A stretch of 64,000 nt of DNA. Origin: Mangrovimonas sp. YM274. GTDB lineage: Bacteria; Bacteroidota; Bacteroidia; Flavobacteriales; Flavobacteriaceae. A program made the position numbers and the translations under genes. Position 1 is the first letter of the stretch. Each line of letters begins with the position of its first letter. Positions 1-8,798 of the stretch are shown piece after piece. The stretch spans positions 310,001-374,000 of the forward strand of contig NZ_CP133091.1 in assembly GCF_030908385.1 (NCBI RefSeq), in the 5' to 3' direction. Below the pieces are notes generated by a model. That model did not search any database. It worked only from the letters and a program-made list of their open reading frames with translations, and was not told the DNA's origin.

Positions 1-16
1 TATATGTAGCAGTATT

Positions 17-655
17 TTACACTTCCACCACCCCAAAATAATCACTCAATGACGCTGTTTGGGTATAGGTATCCATAAAGGCGGCCCATACGTGCCATTG
101 CATCCCCTCGCTAACATCGGGGAGGGCCATACTGAATTGTTGTGAGTTTCTAGGGGTATCAGTAAGCTGCCAAAAGTAATTGTGTGTTTGTGGGCTATAC
201 AATACGATAACTAGTTTGTCTGTGGGGTGGGCCATAGCTTTTGTGCTGTTGTCCAACCATTGCAATTGCAATTGGCCCGAAGTGGGCTGCTGCATGTGGG
301 TTACTTCTAGTCCTCGTAAGGGCCCCATGGCAACGAGTGCCTTGGCGTATTGAATTTTAAAGCTGTCACCTTGAGGAAGTAGCGCCTCGCGCAAATGGTA
401 GGACATGGCCAGGTTATAGCCGGTTTTTGAAAGTCCCGAGGCGTTAAAGGTGTGGTTAATGAGTTGTTTCAGCGGATTTAAAAACGCAGAAACAGTTTTA
501 AACTTGTCGTGTTGTTGCTGTTGCGCTGGGGTGGGTTGGTGGTTGGTGTTCGCAGGTATGGAGCGAAACACATTGATGCCTTTCCAGGAAGTTCCTGCCA
601 GAGGACCTAATTTTCCCGAAATGCCTCCCATAATCCCGTTGGGAAGTTGTGCCAT
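17..655 (-). CDS. DUF6266 family protein
   Basis: A 212-residue protein of unknown function. The N-terminus (NGIMGGISGKLGPLAG followed by SWKGINVFRSIP) is the pattern I associate with the Bacteroidota family DUF6266. No signal peptide or membrane segment is visible. A Gln/His-rich stretch (PAQQQQHDKF) lies near residue 45. The C-terminal half is rich in beta-type residues with spaced Trp, and may be a beta-sandwich. It is complete, with its stop just inside the left edge, so its downstream neighbour is not visible. The family assignment is from motif memory; no function is inferred. Confidence 0.75.
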   Translation of the reverse strand: MAQLPNGIMGGISGKLGPLAGTSWKGINVFRSIPANTNHQPTPAQQQQHDKFKTVSAFLNPLKQLINHTFNASGLSKTGYNLAMSYHLREALLPQGDSFKIQYAKALVAMGPLRGLEVTHMQQPTSGQLQLQWLDNSTKAMAHPTDKLVIVLYSPQTHNYFWQLTDTPRNSQQFSMALPDVSEGMQWHVWAAFMDTYTQTASLSDYFGVVEV

Positions 656-1073
656 GATGCAAAGTCAATTAAAGGGTTAGTTTTATGGCTTTAATTTATT
701 GTAATTCTGTTAGTTATGCAAAAAAAATGTGAGAATTTATTTTATTGTGTCCAACTTTTGTCTAACTATATTAGGATTTTGTTCGTGAATTCTTTGTGTT
801 TTCCTTGAACACATGGGGCCTTTCTCAAAGTATTCTTGAAGGAAATACGAAGGGACTAGATGGAAGGTAGTCGAAGGGATGTCTATGGAGGTTTTACAAT
901 TTTTTGATGACAAATCATTCTCATACAAACCATATATGCTTCAAACAAAAAAATGTGCCTATTTTAGACACTTTTTACAAGAAGGCTTTAATTAACAAAG
1001 CAGCAATAGACCCTTTAAGTGTTTATAGAATCTTGCTGCTTTGTAAGTTAAGTTTATGCGCCGTTACTTTGGT
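656..1073. other. Intergenic region, no convincing gene
   Basis: This 418-base gap separates the lipocalin-like gene from the DUF6266 gene. It holds a strong hairpin near its right end (listed separately). It also holds a 63-codon minus-strand open frame at 737-928 (MYENDLSSKNCK...) that resembles no family I know and has no promoter I can see. I do not call it a gene, but a remnant cannot be excluded. Confidence 0.5.
995..1044 (-). terminator. Hairpin downstream of lipocalin-like gene
   Basis: A perfect 12-base inverted repeat (ACAAAGCAGCAA at 995-1006, TTGCTGCTTTGT at 1033-1044) encloses a 26-base loop and starts 30 bases after the stop of the minus-strand gene at 1074. On the minus strand the stem ends in TTTGTTAATT, a modest T-rich tail, so a Rho-independent terminator is the likely role. 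The long loop is unusual. Confidence 0.5.
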
Positions 1074-1514
1074 TTATAATCTGTTATAGGTTTCTATATC
1101 CGTAAACGTTTCTCCTCCGTCGGTATAGACATCTTTTAGTTTCATAGTAGTTTCACTAAGTTCCAAAATTTCATAAAGGAGAGCTTCTCCCTCATCAGTT
1201 ACTGAAAGTGTGGTGCCGCTTAGTACATAGGCTTCTGGGGTTGCTTCGCCGCTCACAAGCGTACAGCCATTACCATCTTCAAAATCGAAATATTCTGAAT
1301 AGTCATAAGTGCTTTCGGAAAAGATAACTCTGTCCAGGCAATCTGGATTTTCAACAAGCTCTTCGCCGTTTGAAGTGATAGAGGTTAATTCCCATTCTCC
1401 AATAATGCTGGCAGTTGCAGGGGTATTGTCGTTGCTGTCATCACTGCTACAGGATGCTAATAGTCCAATAGCAAGTGCGGCAATAATTTTTGGGGTTTTC
1501 ATAAGTTGTTTCAT
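1074..1514 (-). CDS. Lipocalin-like lipoprotein
   Basis: A 146-residue predicted lipoprotein. A hydrophobic stretch (IIAALAIGLLASC) ends in a lipobox Cys near residue 22, followed by the SSDDSND acidic/serine spacer usual in Bacteroidota lipoproteins. The mature part starts with IIGEWELTSI and runs in short beta strands, which fits the small lipocalin-like lipoproteins common in flavobacteria. The ligand is unknown. An alternative Met five residues in (MKTPKII) gives an equally good signal peptide. It lies 66 bases downstream of another lipoprotein gene on the same strand and may be co-transcribed with it. Confidence 0.65.
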   Translation of the reverse strand: MKQLMKTPKIIAALAIGLLASCSSDDSNDNTPATASIIGEWELTSITSNGEELVENPDCLDRVIFSESTYDYSEYFDFEDGNGCTLVSGEATPEAYVLSGTTLSVTDEGEALLYEILELSETTMKLKDVYTDGGETFTDIETYNRL

Positions 1515-1580
1515 TCTTTTGTTTTAATGATTGTTGTTTATAGTGATTTGGCACATAAGTTTTTTGAAGGTTTTTAGGCC

Positions 1581-2351
1581 TTATTCATAAATATACTCGA
1601 TGGTGGCGTCAAGCTCTCCTTCCCAATAATAGTTGGCTGTTGCAGGGTAGTTGTTTGAGTTATAGCTATATTCATAAACTTCTCTATCATATCCCTCTCC
1701 ACCATAATTAGCCGTTATTTTGGTTAAATTGTTTAGACCAGATTCAAAATATCCTTGAAAAGATCTATCCATTAAGTTAAGAATCTCAATGTGAGAGATG
1801 TTTTTGTAGATGCCATTATTGCTGTCATACTCGTAATTAAAGTTATAACCGTCCGCATAGTATCCTGTTATCTGTCCATTATCTAGGACAATGGTACTTT
1901 CTTGTTCTCCAAGCATTGATCCGTTAAAGCTTTTTTCGTAGCTTGATTCGGATACCGTTCCATCTTCGTTATAGGTAAGGTCCCAGCCCCATTCTTCACT
2001 GATGGATGAGATGTAGGCTGTATAGGAAGACAATCTATTCTCAACGTCATATTCTAATAACGTATATGTGGTTACTATGCCAGAGTCATTCAGTTCATTT
2101 ATTCTGATAAGCATATCGTTTTCATAGATGTATTTGAATTTCCAACCATCAGAATCTTCAATGGAAATTAATTTGTCTCCATCATAAGAAAGGGTCTCGG
2201 AGTAAATTTCACCGTCAGTAAAAGTCCAGGTTATTTGCTTAAGGTGTCCTGTTTCTTGGGGGATTTGTGAATCGCTGTCTGAAGAGTCAGAGCTACATGA
2301 AAAAAGGGTTGCTGCCAAGGTTAGGGCAAGAAGTGATTTTTTTAAAATCAT
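1581..2351 (-). CDS. Secreted lipoprotein with YD-like beta repeats
   Basis: A 256-residue predicted lipoprotein: signal LLALTLAATLFSC, lipobox Cys near residue 19, then SSDSSDSDSQ. The mature region repeats short units of the type ETLSYDGDKLISIEDSDG, YNEDGTVSESSYEK and YEYDSNNGIY. These YxYDxxGxL-like units resemble RHS/YD-type or DUF4595-type beta repeats in flavobacterial lipoproteins. It probably sits on the cell surface. No catalytic motif is seen and the function is unknown. Confidence 0.6.
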   Translation of the reverse strand: MILKKSLLALTLAATLFSCSSDSSDSDSQIPQETGHLKQITWTFTDGEIYSETLSYDGDKLISIEDSDGWKFKYIYENDMLIRINELNDSGIVTTYTLLEYDVENRLSSYTAYISSISEEWGWDLTYNEDGTVSESSYEKSFNGSMLGEQESTIVLDNGQITGYYADGYNFNYEYDSNNGIYKNISHIEILNLMDRSFQGYFESGLNNLTKITANYGGEGYDREVYEYSYNSNNYPATANYYWEGELDATIEYIYE

Positions 2352-3100
2352 AATTTAGGGTTAATTGTTAAATGAAAGTTTTTTGGGGTGTCCCTTGCTA
2401 TGGGCAAGGAACTATCAAGCTTTTGATGTCCTCAAAAGGACTTGAGATATAGAGGGCACCTACCGTACCTTTTGAAGGTATTGCGCATGTGCCGTCTATG
2501 GCTCGTATAGCCCCAACAGGAACGCTGTTATAGCGTAAATGGCTGGGAGTTGTTAATATGTACAAAGGGAACTGTTCTAGAAACTAAAGGAAAGGGTGTG
2601 GTTGGTAGGTTATGTGTCATGTTTTGATTGGTTGGTTAAACTGTTAAAACAGTATCGTTATTCATTATAAATTTTCATACTAATTACTGAAAAACGATCT
2701 AATATGGAAAAATATTATAAAGTTTTTAAAATTGAAAAGTGTCTTAAAAATCACCGCGAGGTAGGAAGGTTTTATAAGTGTCTCAAAACCAAGGAATGAC
2801 TTTATTGAAACAATAGCGGACTTAAGGTAAAAAAAGATCTAAGGCCATCGTTTGGTTTGACATTTAAAAAGAGGGGTATCAAAAGAGAAGAAAGTATGCA
2901 GAGAGGTTTGTAAATAATGGAGATCGAGTTCTTTTAGGATGGATTATTTCTTGTCACTCCCCAAACAGGTATTCCTATCTTTAAAAGGGCCTATTTAAAA
3001 CCTATAACTGAGGTACCTTTGGTAAAAAAAAGGGATACCTGGGCTTCATGATTTCTTAATCTATTGGCAACAATGGCTTATTCTTTGAGGGTTTTAGGTC
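2352..3100. other. Long intergenic region with clustered hairpins
   Basis: About 750 bases without a convincing gene. The left part (2393-2536) holds a run of short inverted repeats, listed separately. The right part (2640-3060) is AT-rich; the longest plausible small frame I found is a 31-codon plus-strand stretch from 2704 (MEKYYKVFKIEK...), with no supporting context. The region may hold a decayed gene or an RNA. No known element was recognised. Confidence 0.5.
2393..2536. repeat. Cluster of five short inverted repeats
   Basis: Five hairpins follow one another. They are CCTTGC/GCAAGG (2393-2409), TCAAG+CTTTTGA/TCAAAAG+CTTGA (2415-2445), TACCTT/AAGGTA (2466-2480) nested inside GGCAC/GTGCC (2455-2493), GGCT/AGCC (2500-2512), and ACGCT/AGCGT (2522-2536). 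All arms pair perfectly apart from small bulges. The cluster starts about 40 bases upstream of the minus-strand gene that begins at 2351. The class of element is not recognised. Confidence 0.5.
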
Positions 3101-4093
3101 TTAACCAAAGAATCCTACCACTCGCTCTATGGTCCAAAAGGCGGCAATGCTACCAATGGCATAGGCTGGAATGTTTTTCACAACCAAAGGCCAGTCTTTT
3201 TTGAGCGCCAATAGCCTTAAAATACCCAATACGGCAACTACAAATGCCAACTGCCCCAATTCTACACCCACATTAAAAAAGGCCAATGCCAAAGGAATTT
3301 CAGATTGCGGTAAACCGACTTCCGTTAGGGCACCTGCAAAGCCAAACCCATGGAGCAAACCAAAACTGAAGGCGACTAACCATGGCTTTTGGGCTGTTAA
3401 GGTGGGTTTTCCTTCGTGGATTTTGGTCATTTCAAACGCTAAAAACACGATGCTCAAAGCGATGATGGCTTCCACTGGTGGGCCGGGAAGATTGGCTAGG
3501 CCCAATACGGCCATACTTAGGGTAATACTGTGTGCCAGGGTAAAGGCGGTGATGGTGGTCACTAATTTTTTAAAGCCTTTGGTAATGATGATGAGGGCCA
3601 AGACAAACAATAGGTGGTCGATACCAAACCAAATGTGTTCCACACCCAACACCGTGTAGGTTTGTACGACTTGCCATTTGCTACTGCTGCCGGGTAAAAG
3701 GGCCATGGGTGCGTCTGGGTGCAGCATCAGGGAGACCTTTTCGCCGTTGAGGTAGGTAATGTTAACCAAAACGTCGACCATGGTTTTGTTGAGGTTGACA
3801 ATTTCAATATGGCTACCCTCCAAAGCACGGTTTCCAACTAAGGTATAGTTGTGTATCATAGCACCGCTTACGGGTCTTGGGATTCCGGCTTCACTCAGCT
3901 GAAAACCATCCTCGAAGCGTGGGTATATTTTTAATGATAGGTCCCCCATGGCAGGAACTTTCCATAGTATTTGGTACTGGGTGTTGCTTTGTTGCACTAT
4001 CTGCAAATAGGCAGGCCTGATCTCGTGGGCTCCTGTTGGAAGGGCGAACAATAACGCAAGTACCAATAAGATATAACGTAGGAAGCGTTTCAT
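3101..4093 (-). CDS. HupE/UreJ-family membrane protein
   Basis: A 330-residue protein with a signal peptide (LLVLALLFALPTGAHE). It has an extracytoplasmic N-terminal domain to about residue 145 and about six C-terminal membrane segments. The first segment carries the family hallmark GVEHIWFGIDHLLF, with His153 and His160. The second carries TAFTLAHSITLS, and a later one FSFGLLHGFGFAG. HupE/UreJ proteins are known or suspected nickel/cobalt permeases, but this long form with a periplasmic domain has no proven substrate. Its start overlaps the end of the upstream foldase gene by four bases, so it is the last gene of the DUF3604 operon. Metal supply to the neighbouring PHP-like proteins is an inference. 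Confidence 0.8.
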   Translation of the reverse strand: MKRFLRYILLVLALLFALPTGAHEIRPAYLQIVQQSNTQYQILWKVPAMGDLSLKIYPRFEDGFQLSEAGIPRPVSGAMIHNYTLVGNRALEGSHIEIVNLNKTMVDVLVNITYLNGEKVSLMLHPDAPMALLPGSSSKWQVVQTYTVLGVEHIWFGIDHLLFVLALIIITKGFKKLVTTITAFTLAHSITLSMAVLGLANLPGPPVEAIIALSIVFLAFEMTKIHEGKPTLTAQKPWLVAFSFGLLHGFGFAGALTEVGLPQSEIPLALAFFNVGVELGQLAFVVAVLGILRLLALKKDWPLVVKNIPAYAIGSIAAFWTIERVVGFFG

Positions 4094-4962
4094 GGTTGTT
4101 GGTTTTGGGCCAGTTCATCTATGGTAGCTTTTTCAAGGTTGTCTGCTGTAATGCGCACCTTGTAATTGTCTCTAAGCGCTTTTAAGATGGCTGCTTGGCT
4201 TTCCTGCTCCATTTGGTATTCGTAGTCGCGCTGTACCTTGTCCTTCACGTCTGCAAAGTTTGGAATGCTTGGCGGTGTTCTGGATTCAATAAAAACCAAA
4301 TGTACCCCATAGCCAGATACTATTGGCCCAGCCCATTCCCCAGTAGGCAAGGTTTCCAATTGTTGGGAAAACTGTTCGCCAAATTCACGGTTTAAGTAAA
4401 AGGCATCGGTGTCTTGAAGGGCGTAATCCAAAAGAAATGGATCGCCCTTTTCGCGCATGCCCTGAGTGTCTAAAGAGTTATATTCTTTTAATACGGCTTT
4501 GGCCTTGTCATACGGATTGACATGATTGTCTGCCGTGAACAGGATTTGGTACAGGTTATACCTGTAAGGTGTGGCAAAGTCTTTTTTATGCTCTTCAAAA
4601 TAGGCTTTCAGGTTGTCTTCGGAAGCTGGTGCCACCAAACCGGAAAGGTCCTGCCCAAGGAATTCCATCTTTTGGGCGAGCCTGCGTTTTACAATCTCGT
4701 CGTTATGGTCTAGGTTCATCCTGAGGGCTTCCCGGTACAAGACTTCTTGGTTCACATATTTGTCGATAAGGCCCTGTAACTCTTCTGAGGTTGGAGGTCG
4801 TTGCCATTGCATGCGCCAAAGTTCGGCCATGTGTTCAACATCGGCATTGTCTACAACAATGTCCTGTTCAGTATCGCTTTTGTTTACTTGACTATACAAT
4901 ACAAATAGTAGGGCGCCTAGCAGGAAAAAGTGGATCAGGGGTTCTTTAATAAGTTGTTTCAT
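4090..4962 (-). CDS. PpiC-type peptidylprolyl isomerase
   Basis: A 290-residue membrane-anchored foldase with one N-terminal membrane segment (LIHFFLLGALLFVLYSQ, residues about 9-25). A SurA/PrsA-like helical region (YVNQEVLYREALRMNL) follows, then a parvulin-type domain from about residue 130, with YNLYQILF and the late signature GEWAGPIVSGYGVHLVFIE. It probably helps fold exported proteins in the periplasm. It lies four bases after the stop of a DUF3604 gene and overlaps the hupE-like gene, so it is likely a dedicated foldase for the lipoproteins of this operon. That role is inferred from position only. Confidence 0.8.
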   Translation of the reverse strand: MKQLIKEPLIHFFLLGALLFVLYSQVNKSDTEQDIVVDNADVEHMAELWRMQWQRPPTSEELQGLIDKYVNQEVLYREALRMNLDHNDEIVKRRLAQKMEFLGQDLSGLVAPASEDNLKAYFEEHKKDFATPYRYNLYQILFTADNHVNPYDKAKAVLKEYNSLDTQGMREKGDPFLLDYALQDTDAFYLNREFGEQFSQQLETLPTGEWAGPIVSGYGVHLVFIESRTPPSIPNFADVKDKVQRDYEYQMEQESQAAILKALRDNYKVRITADNLEKATIDELAQNQQP

Positions 4963-4966
4963 ATAA

Positions 4967-6862
4967 TTAGTTTGGGTTATACCAAATTGGTGAACTATAG
5001 ATGCGTTCTTGAATGGTTGCAGGGTGATTGGTTTCTTTTACATCAATACCCAATTCAATAGCATCGTATAAAGAATATCTTGGTGTTGGAATTTCCAAAA
5101 CCCGCACATAATAAAAGGCACTTTGGCTAGGGTTGAAATCCGGATCTTTCCAAAATACTTTTAGCTCGGTAGCTCCAATGGAATTGGTGTATTTTCCTGT
5201 TTTTAGGTCTACAGTGTTGCCTACTTTTTGCTTACCGTCTGTTCTACCGTCGGATAAGGCGACATCATATATTTTTTCTTCAGCAGTGCCATCGGCTTTT
5301 AACCAGCCTTTAACCACTTGAATCCTATCCAAATTGGCGCCGTCAGGGTCTTTTAATGCGGATATCAAAAATCCAGGAGCCGCACCATTGGCAGTTTTAT
5401 TTAAATCGCCTCCCATAGGAACCCCTTTGTCATAGCCTGTTTTTACCATATCTGCATTCAGGTCGTTTTCAGCAAAATTATAGCCGCCAAACACACGTAA
5501 GGTGATGCGTGGCCCTGTGGTAGCATAGACTTCTTTACGTTGAAAGGCATCCACAATGCTCTGGCGCGTATTGCTTTCGGCCCAAACGCCTACCCATCCA
5601 GCAGCGCCCATATCCCAGCCTTTGGAAGACCCAATGCCTGTAGGGTGAGCACGTTTTTTGGGTTCGGAATCATGTTGGCCTTTACCAGCAAAGTTGGTTT
5701 CTTCAATGGCAGACATTCCTGTATGGGAATCGGAGCTACCAACAAATCCAATTTTATAAGGATTGGCTCCAATTTTCTTTTCAAGTTCCAATCCGGTCAT
5801 TAAGCCAGAGCGTACATAATCTGCTTTGGTTGGAGCTGGTCGTGTACCATCTGGGGTTAAGGCAAAATCATAGGTTTCAAAATCGGCAAATTCATCATTG
5901 GGTGACAGCGCTGGGTGTGTTTCAGAGTCTCCTTTAATTTGTGTAATCTCCACAGAACGCTCCCACTTCATTCGAGCATCGGCGTAGGCTTTATCAATAG
6001 GCTTCCCATTCAAGCGAGTTTCGGGAAACATGAGTCCCAAACTAATATTGGGGTTATGGGGGATGGCTATAAATTCGGCACCTGTTTTTTGACTCGTGGT
6101 CTCCAACCAGGCCCAAAGATCTTCAGGGTTGTCACTATCTAGAGCACTATATGGAATAAACTGTTTGGCCACATCGCCACCTTGAGGCATAAAAACCACT
6201 CTGTGCAGGTTGGCGCCACTGTTATTGGAAGACCATTCCCAACCTATGAGTGTGGTGAATTTTCCTGGATTGTTGTACTTTTCGGCTGTTTCTACGTATC
6301 GTGTCCAAGCTTCTTTTACTTTGTTGCCTCCAATGTCGTTGACTAAATCTTTAGCGCCAAGATTGGCATCGTTGGGTTGGTCGAACGCAGCATAATTTAG
6401 GATGTCGTATATTTTTTGCATGTTCTCTTCCGATTTGTTTGGTGCGATTCCCAAAAAGGCCTTTCCTGTTTTTGTGTCGGAAATTCCCGGTGTGTTTTCA
6501 TACATTAAAGCGATAGATCCCAATAACTCGGCATGATCTGCAACCACAAGAAAATCTAAAGGTTTCGATAGTTTCCATGGTTTGCCTGTGGTAGGGCTTG
6601 TCACTTTTTCCCCTTTGGCAAACCGATAGGCAATTTCTGGGGTTGAATTTGGGGTTCCGAATAGGAACACATCAAAAGAGTTGCCGGTGTGGTTGTGGGT
6701 ATCTCCCCAATACACATTTTTTAAAGCATTGGAAGGTACCTTAGTGGTCATGGTGGTTTCCTCAGGGGAAGAATTAAGAGCAATGCTTGTTTCTTTAGGA
6801 GTATCCTTGCAGCCTACCACAATGATAACCGAGAACATGAGGCTTGAAATAATAGCTTTCAT
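4967..6862 (-). CDS. DUF3604 PHP-like lipoprotein (copy 1)
   Basis: A 631-residue protein of the DUF3604 family with a lipobox at Cys18 (VVGC). Motifs fit a PHP-type metal site: DTHNH (His56, His58) in strand one, VADHAE (His110), AIPHN (His269) and SSDSH (Asp378, His380). These resemble the metal ligands of PHP-fold phosphoesterases, but the substrate of DUF3604 proteins is not known to me. The C-terminus (QERIYSSPIWYNPN) is shared almost exactly with the neighbouring copy. It lies 43 bases downstream of copy 2 and 4 bases upstream of the foldase gene. Hydrolase activity is inferred, not shown. Confidence 0.8.
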   Translation of the reverse strand: MKAIISSLMFSVIIVVGCKDTPKETSIALNSSPEETTMTTKVPSNALKNVYWGDTHNHTGNSFDVFLFGTPNSTPEIAYRFAKGEKVTSPTTGKPWKLSKPLDFLVVADHAELLGSIALMYENTPGISDTKTGKAFLGIAPNKSEENMQKIYDILNYAAFDQPNDANLGAKDLVNDIGGNKVKEAWTRYVETAEKYNNPGKFTTLIGWEWSSNNSGANLHRVVFMPQGGDVAKQFIPYSALDSDNPEDLWAWLETTSQKTGAEFIAIPHNPNISLGLMFPETRLNGKPIDKAYADARMKWERSVEITQIKGDSETHPALSPNDEFADFETYDFALTPDGTRPAPTKADYVRSGLMTGLELEKKIGANPYKIGFVGSSDSHTGMSAIEETNFAGKGQHDSEPKKRAHPTGIGSSKGWDMGAAGWVGVWAESNTRQSIVDAFQRKEVYATTGPRITLRVFGGYNFAENDLNADMVKTGYDKGVPMGGDLNKTANGAAPGFLISALKDPDGANLDRIQVVKGWLKADGTAEEKIYDVALSDGRTDGKQKVGNTVDLKTGKYTNSIGATELKVFWKDPDFNPSQSAFYYVRVLEIPTPRYSLYDAIELGIDVKETNHPATIQERIYSSPIWYNPN

Positions 6863-6905
6863 AATAATCTATACTTTGTTTTAAAAATGCAGGTGTCTCA
6901 ATAGA

Positions 6906-8798
6906 TTAGGGGTTATACCAAATAGGCGAGGTATAGGCCCGTTCCTGAATGGTTCGCGGTACATCGTCTGTCATGGTAAGGTTGTAGTTCTTCATGTCGA
7001 AGGTGGTCCAACGGGGGGTTGGAATTTCAATAACCCTTACATAATAGAAGGCTTTTAAGGTTGGGTCGAAATCGGGATCTTGCCAAAAGGTCTTCAATTC
7101 GGTGGCGCCAATAGTATTTTCCCAAGACGCATTTTTCACGTCTACGGTATTGCCTACAGGAGGTAAGTTGCCTTTGGCATCCAAGCTGCGTTTGTCGGCA
7201 TCGCCCCAAACAACATTATATACTTTTTCGTGAGTGTTACCACTGGCATCTAGCCAGCCTTTCACTACTTGAATGCGGTCTAGATTTCCGCTAGTTGGAT
7301 CTTTAACAGCATGGATCAAGAAGGTAGGTGCCTTGCCTTCTGGGGCGGTTTTTAGGTCGCCTCCCATAGGCACGCCTTTGTCATAACCAATTTGTACGCT
7401 GTTGGTATCGGTTATGTCGGCGTCTGTATAGTTGAACCCGCCAAAAAAGCGCACGGTCATTCTAGGACCGGTAGAGGCATAAGTCTCCTTGCGTTTCATG
7501 GCATCCCAAAGGGCTTCTCTGGTGTTGGATGTAGCCCAAACACCGGTATATCCAGAAGCACCCAACTGCCATCCACGAACAAACCCGGAAGGGAAATCCA
7601 AAGCTTTTTCAGACCAACGTTCGGCACTGGGTTCAGAGGAAGCGTATTTTCCCCAATAATTGTCTTCTTCGGCAGTGGTAAGCGCCGTATGGGAGTCGGT
7701 ACCTCCAGCAAAACCGTATTTAAAGGGATTCACCCCCAGTTCACTTTCCAGTTTTAAACCATCTTTTAAGGCCTTTCTGGCATATTCGGTTTGTAGCATG
7801 TCCTTGGTTTTAGGCACCATCACAAGATTCCCTTTGTCCCAAAGTTCAAAATTGGCAAACTCGTCGTTTGGCGATAAAATGGGATGGGTTTCGCTGGTGC
7901 CTTTTCCTTGAGTGATTTCGTAGAGAACTTCATATTTGTTTCGAAGCGTGGCCAATTCCTTGGTCAATGGAGACCCGTCGAAAGCCGTAGTTTTAAACAT
8001 GAGTCCGTTTGATAGGTTTCCGTTATGCGGAATGGCCAATAGGGAGCCGCCAGTTTTGGCTTCAAAGTTCGCCATCCATTTCCACAGGTCTTCTGGGTTC
8101 TCCGAATCGAAGGTGGTCATTGGGCTCATCTGCTTAGCGATATCTCCACCGTCGCGGTAAATCACGTTGCGGTGCAGGTTGTTACCGCCCCCAAAATTGG
8201 AAGTCCATTCGTAGGCAATAAATGCGGTGAACTTTCCTGGGTCATTAAACTTCTCAACAATGTCGATATTTTTTAGCCAAACAGACTTGGCAAATTCCGG
8301 ATCTGTAAAAACGGGAGGAAGGTTGTTGTTGGATTGGCGGTTGATGAGGTCCATCATTACCGCAGCAGCTTTTTCGCCTCCGGCTTCCATGTCGGTATGG
8401 TATTGGGCTACAATAGGGTCGCCCATAACGGCTTCATCTCCGTCGATAACAGCAGTAATTACCCCAGCGCCATCGGAGTGGTCTGTAATGGCCAACCAAT
8501 CTAAAGGGCGGTTCAATTTGGCTTTTTGCTTGGTGGCACTGATGACTTCTTCCCCTCGGGCAAAACGTAAGGCCCCTTCTGGTCCTAAGCGGGTCCCTAC
8601 GGCTCCTGCATCGGCAGACCAAGCAGTGTGCAAGTGCTGGTCTCCCCAATATACATTTTTTAAAGGATTGGTTGGTATGCTTGGTGTCATTACTTCTTTT
8701 TCGGCAGGGGTATTGTCGGTTGTGGTGTCTTCTTTTGGAGTGTCTTTGCAGCTCAGTATGAGGAAAAGACTAAGAAACGGTAATAGCAGTAGTCTCAT
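6906..8798 (-). CDS. DUF3604 PHP-like lipoprotein (copy 2)
   Basis: A 630-residue paralogue of the next gene and the first gene of the four-gene operon. The lipobox is Cys17 (LILSC). The motifs match copy 1 with changes: DQHLH (His55, His57) for DTHNH, ITDHSD for VADHAE, and GTDSH for SSDSH. The loop after the first motif differs (TAWSADAGAVG against TGNSFDVFLFG), which may mean a different substrate. Most other blocks align over the full length (for example GYDKGVPMGGDL and TIGATELK), so an old tandem duplication is likely. A large plus-strand open frame inside it is an antisense shadow. Confidence 0.8.
   Translation of the reverse strand: MRLLLLPFLSLFLILSCKDTPKEDTTTDNTPAEKEVMTPSIPTNPLKNVYWGDQHLHTAWSADAGAVGTRLGPEGALRFARGEEVISATKQKAKLNRPLDWLAITDHSDGAGVITAVIDGDEAVMGDPIVAQYHTDMEAGGEKAAAVMMDLINRQSNNNLPPVFTDPEFAKSVWLKNIDIVEKFNDPGKFTAFIAYEWTSNFGGGNNLHRNVIYRDGGDIAKQMSPMTTFDSENPEDLWKWMANFEAKTGGSLLAIPHNGNLSNGLMFKTTAFDGSPLTKELATLRNKYEVLYEITQGKGTSETHPILSPNDEFANFELWDKGNLVMVPKTKDMLQTEYARKALKDGLKLESELGVNPFKYGFAGGTDSHTALTTAEEDNYWGKYASSEPSAERWSEKALDFPSGFVRGWQLGASGYTGVWATSNTREALWDAMKRKETYASTGPRMTVRFFGGFNYTDADITDTNSVQIGYDKGVPMGGDLKTAPEGKAPTFLIHAVKDPTSGNLDRIQVVKGWLDASGNTHEKVYNVVWGDADKRSLDAKGNLPPVGNTVDVKNASWENTIGATELKTFWQDPDFDPTLKAFYYVRVIEIPTPRWTTFDMKNYNLTMTDDVPRTIQERAYTSPIWYNP

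Noticed and set aside
737-928. A 63-codon minus-strand frame in the first intergenic region.
   Set aside because: No promoter, no family resemblance and no neighbour support; possible remnant only.
2521-2545. AACGCTGTTATAGCG stretch considered as an integron-type recombination site.
   Set aside because: No integrase or cassette array is present and the resemblance is only in a short core.
2704-2799. A 31-codon plus-strand frame (MEKYYKVFKIEK...) in the long gene-free region.
   Set aside because: No supporting promoter, context or family features.
3010-3056. GGTACC ... GGATACC repeat after the HupE-like gene, considered as a terminator.
   Set aside because: The arms pair imperfectly and the T-run lies in the loop rather than after the stem.
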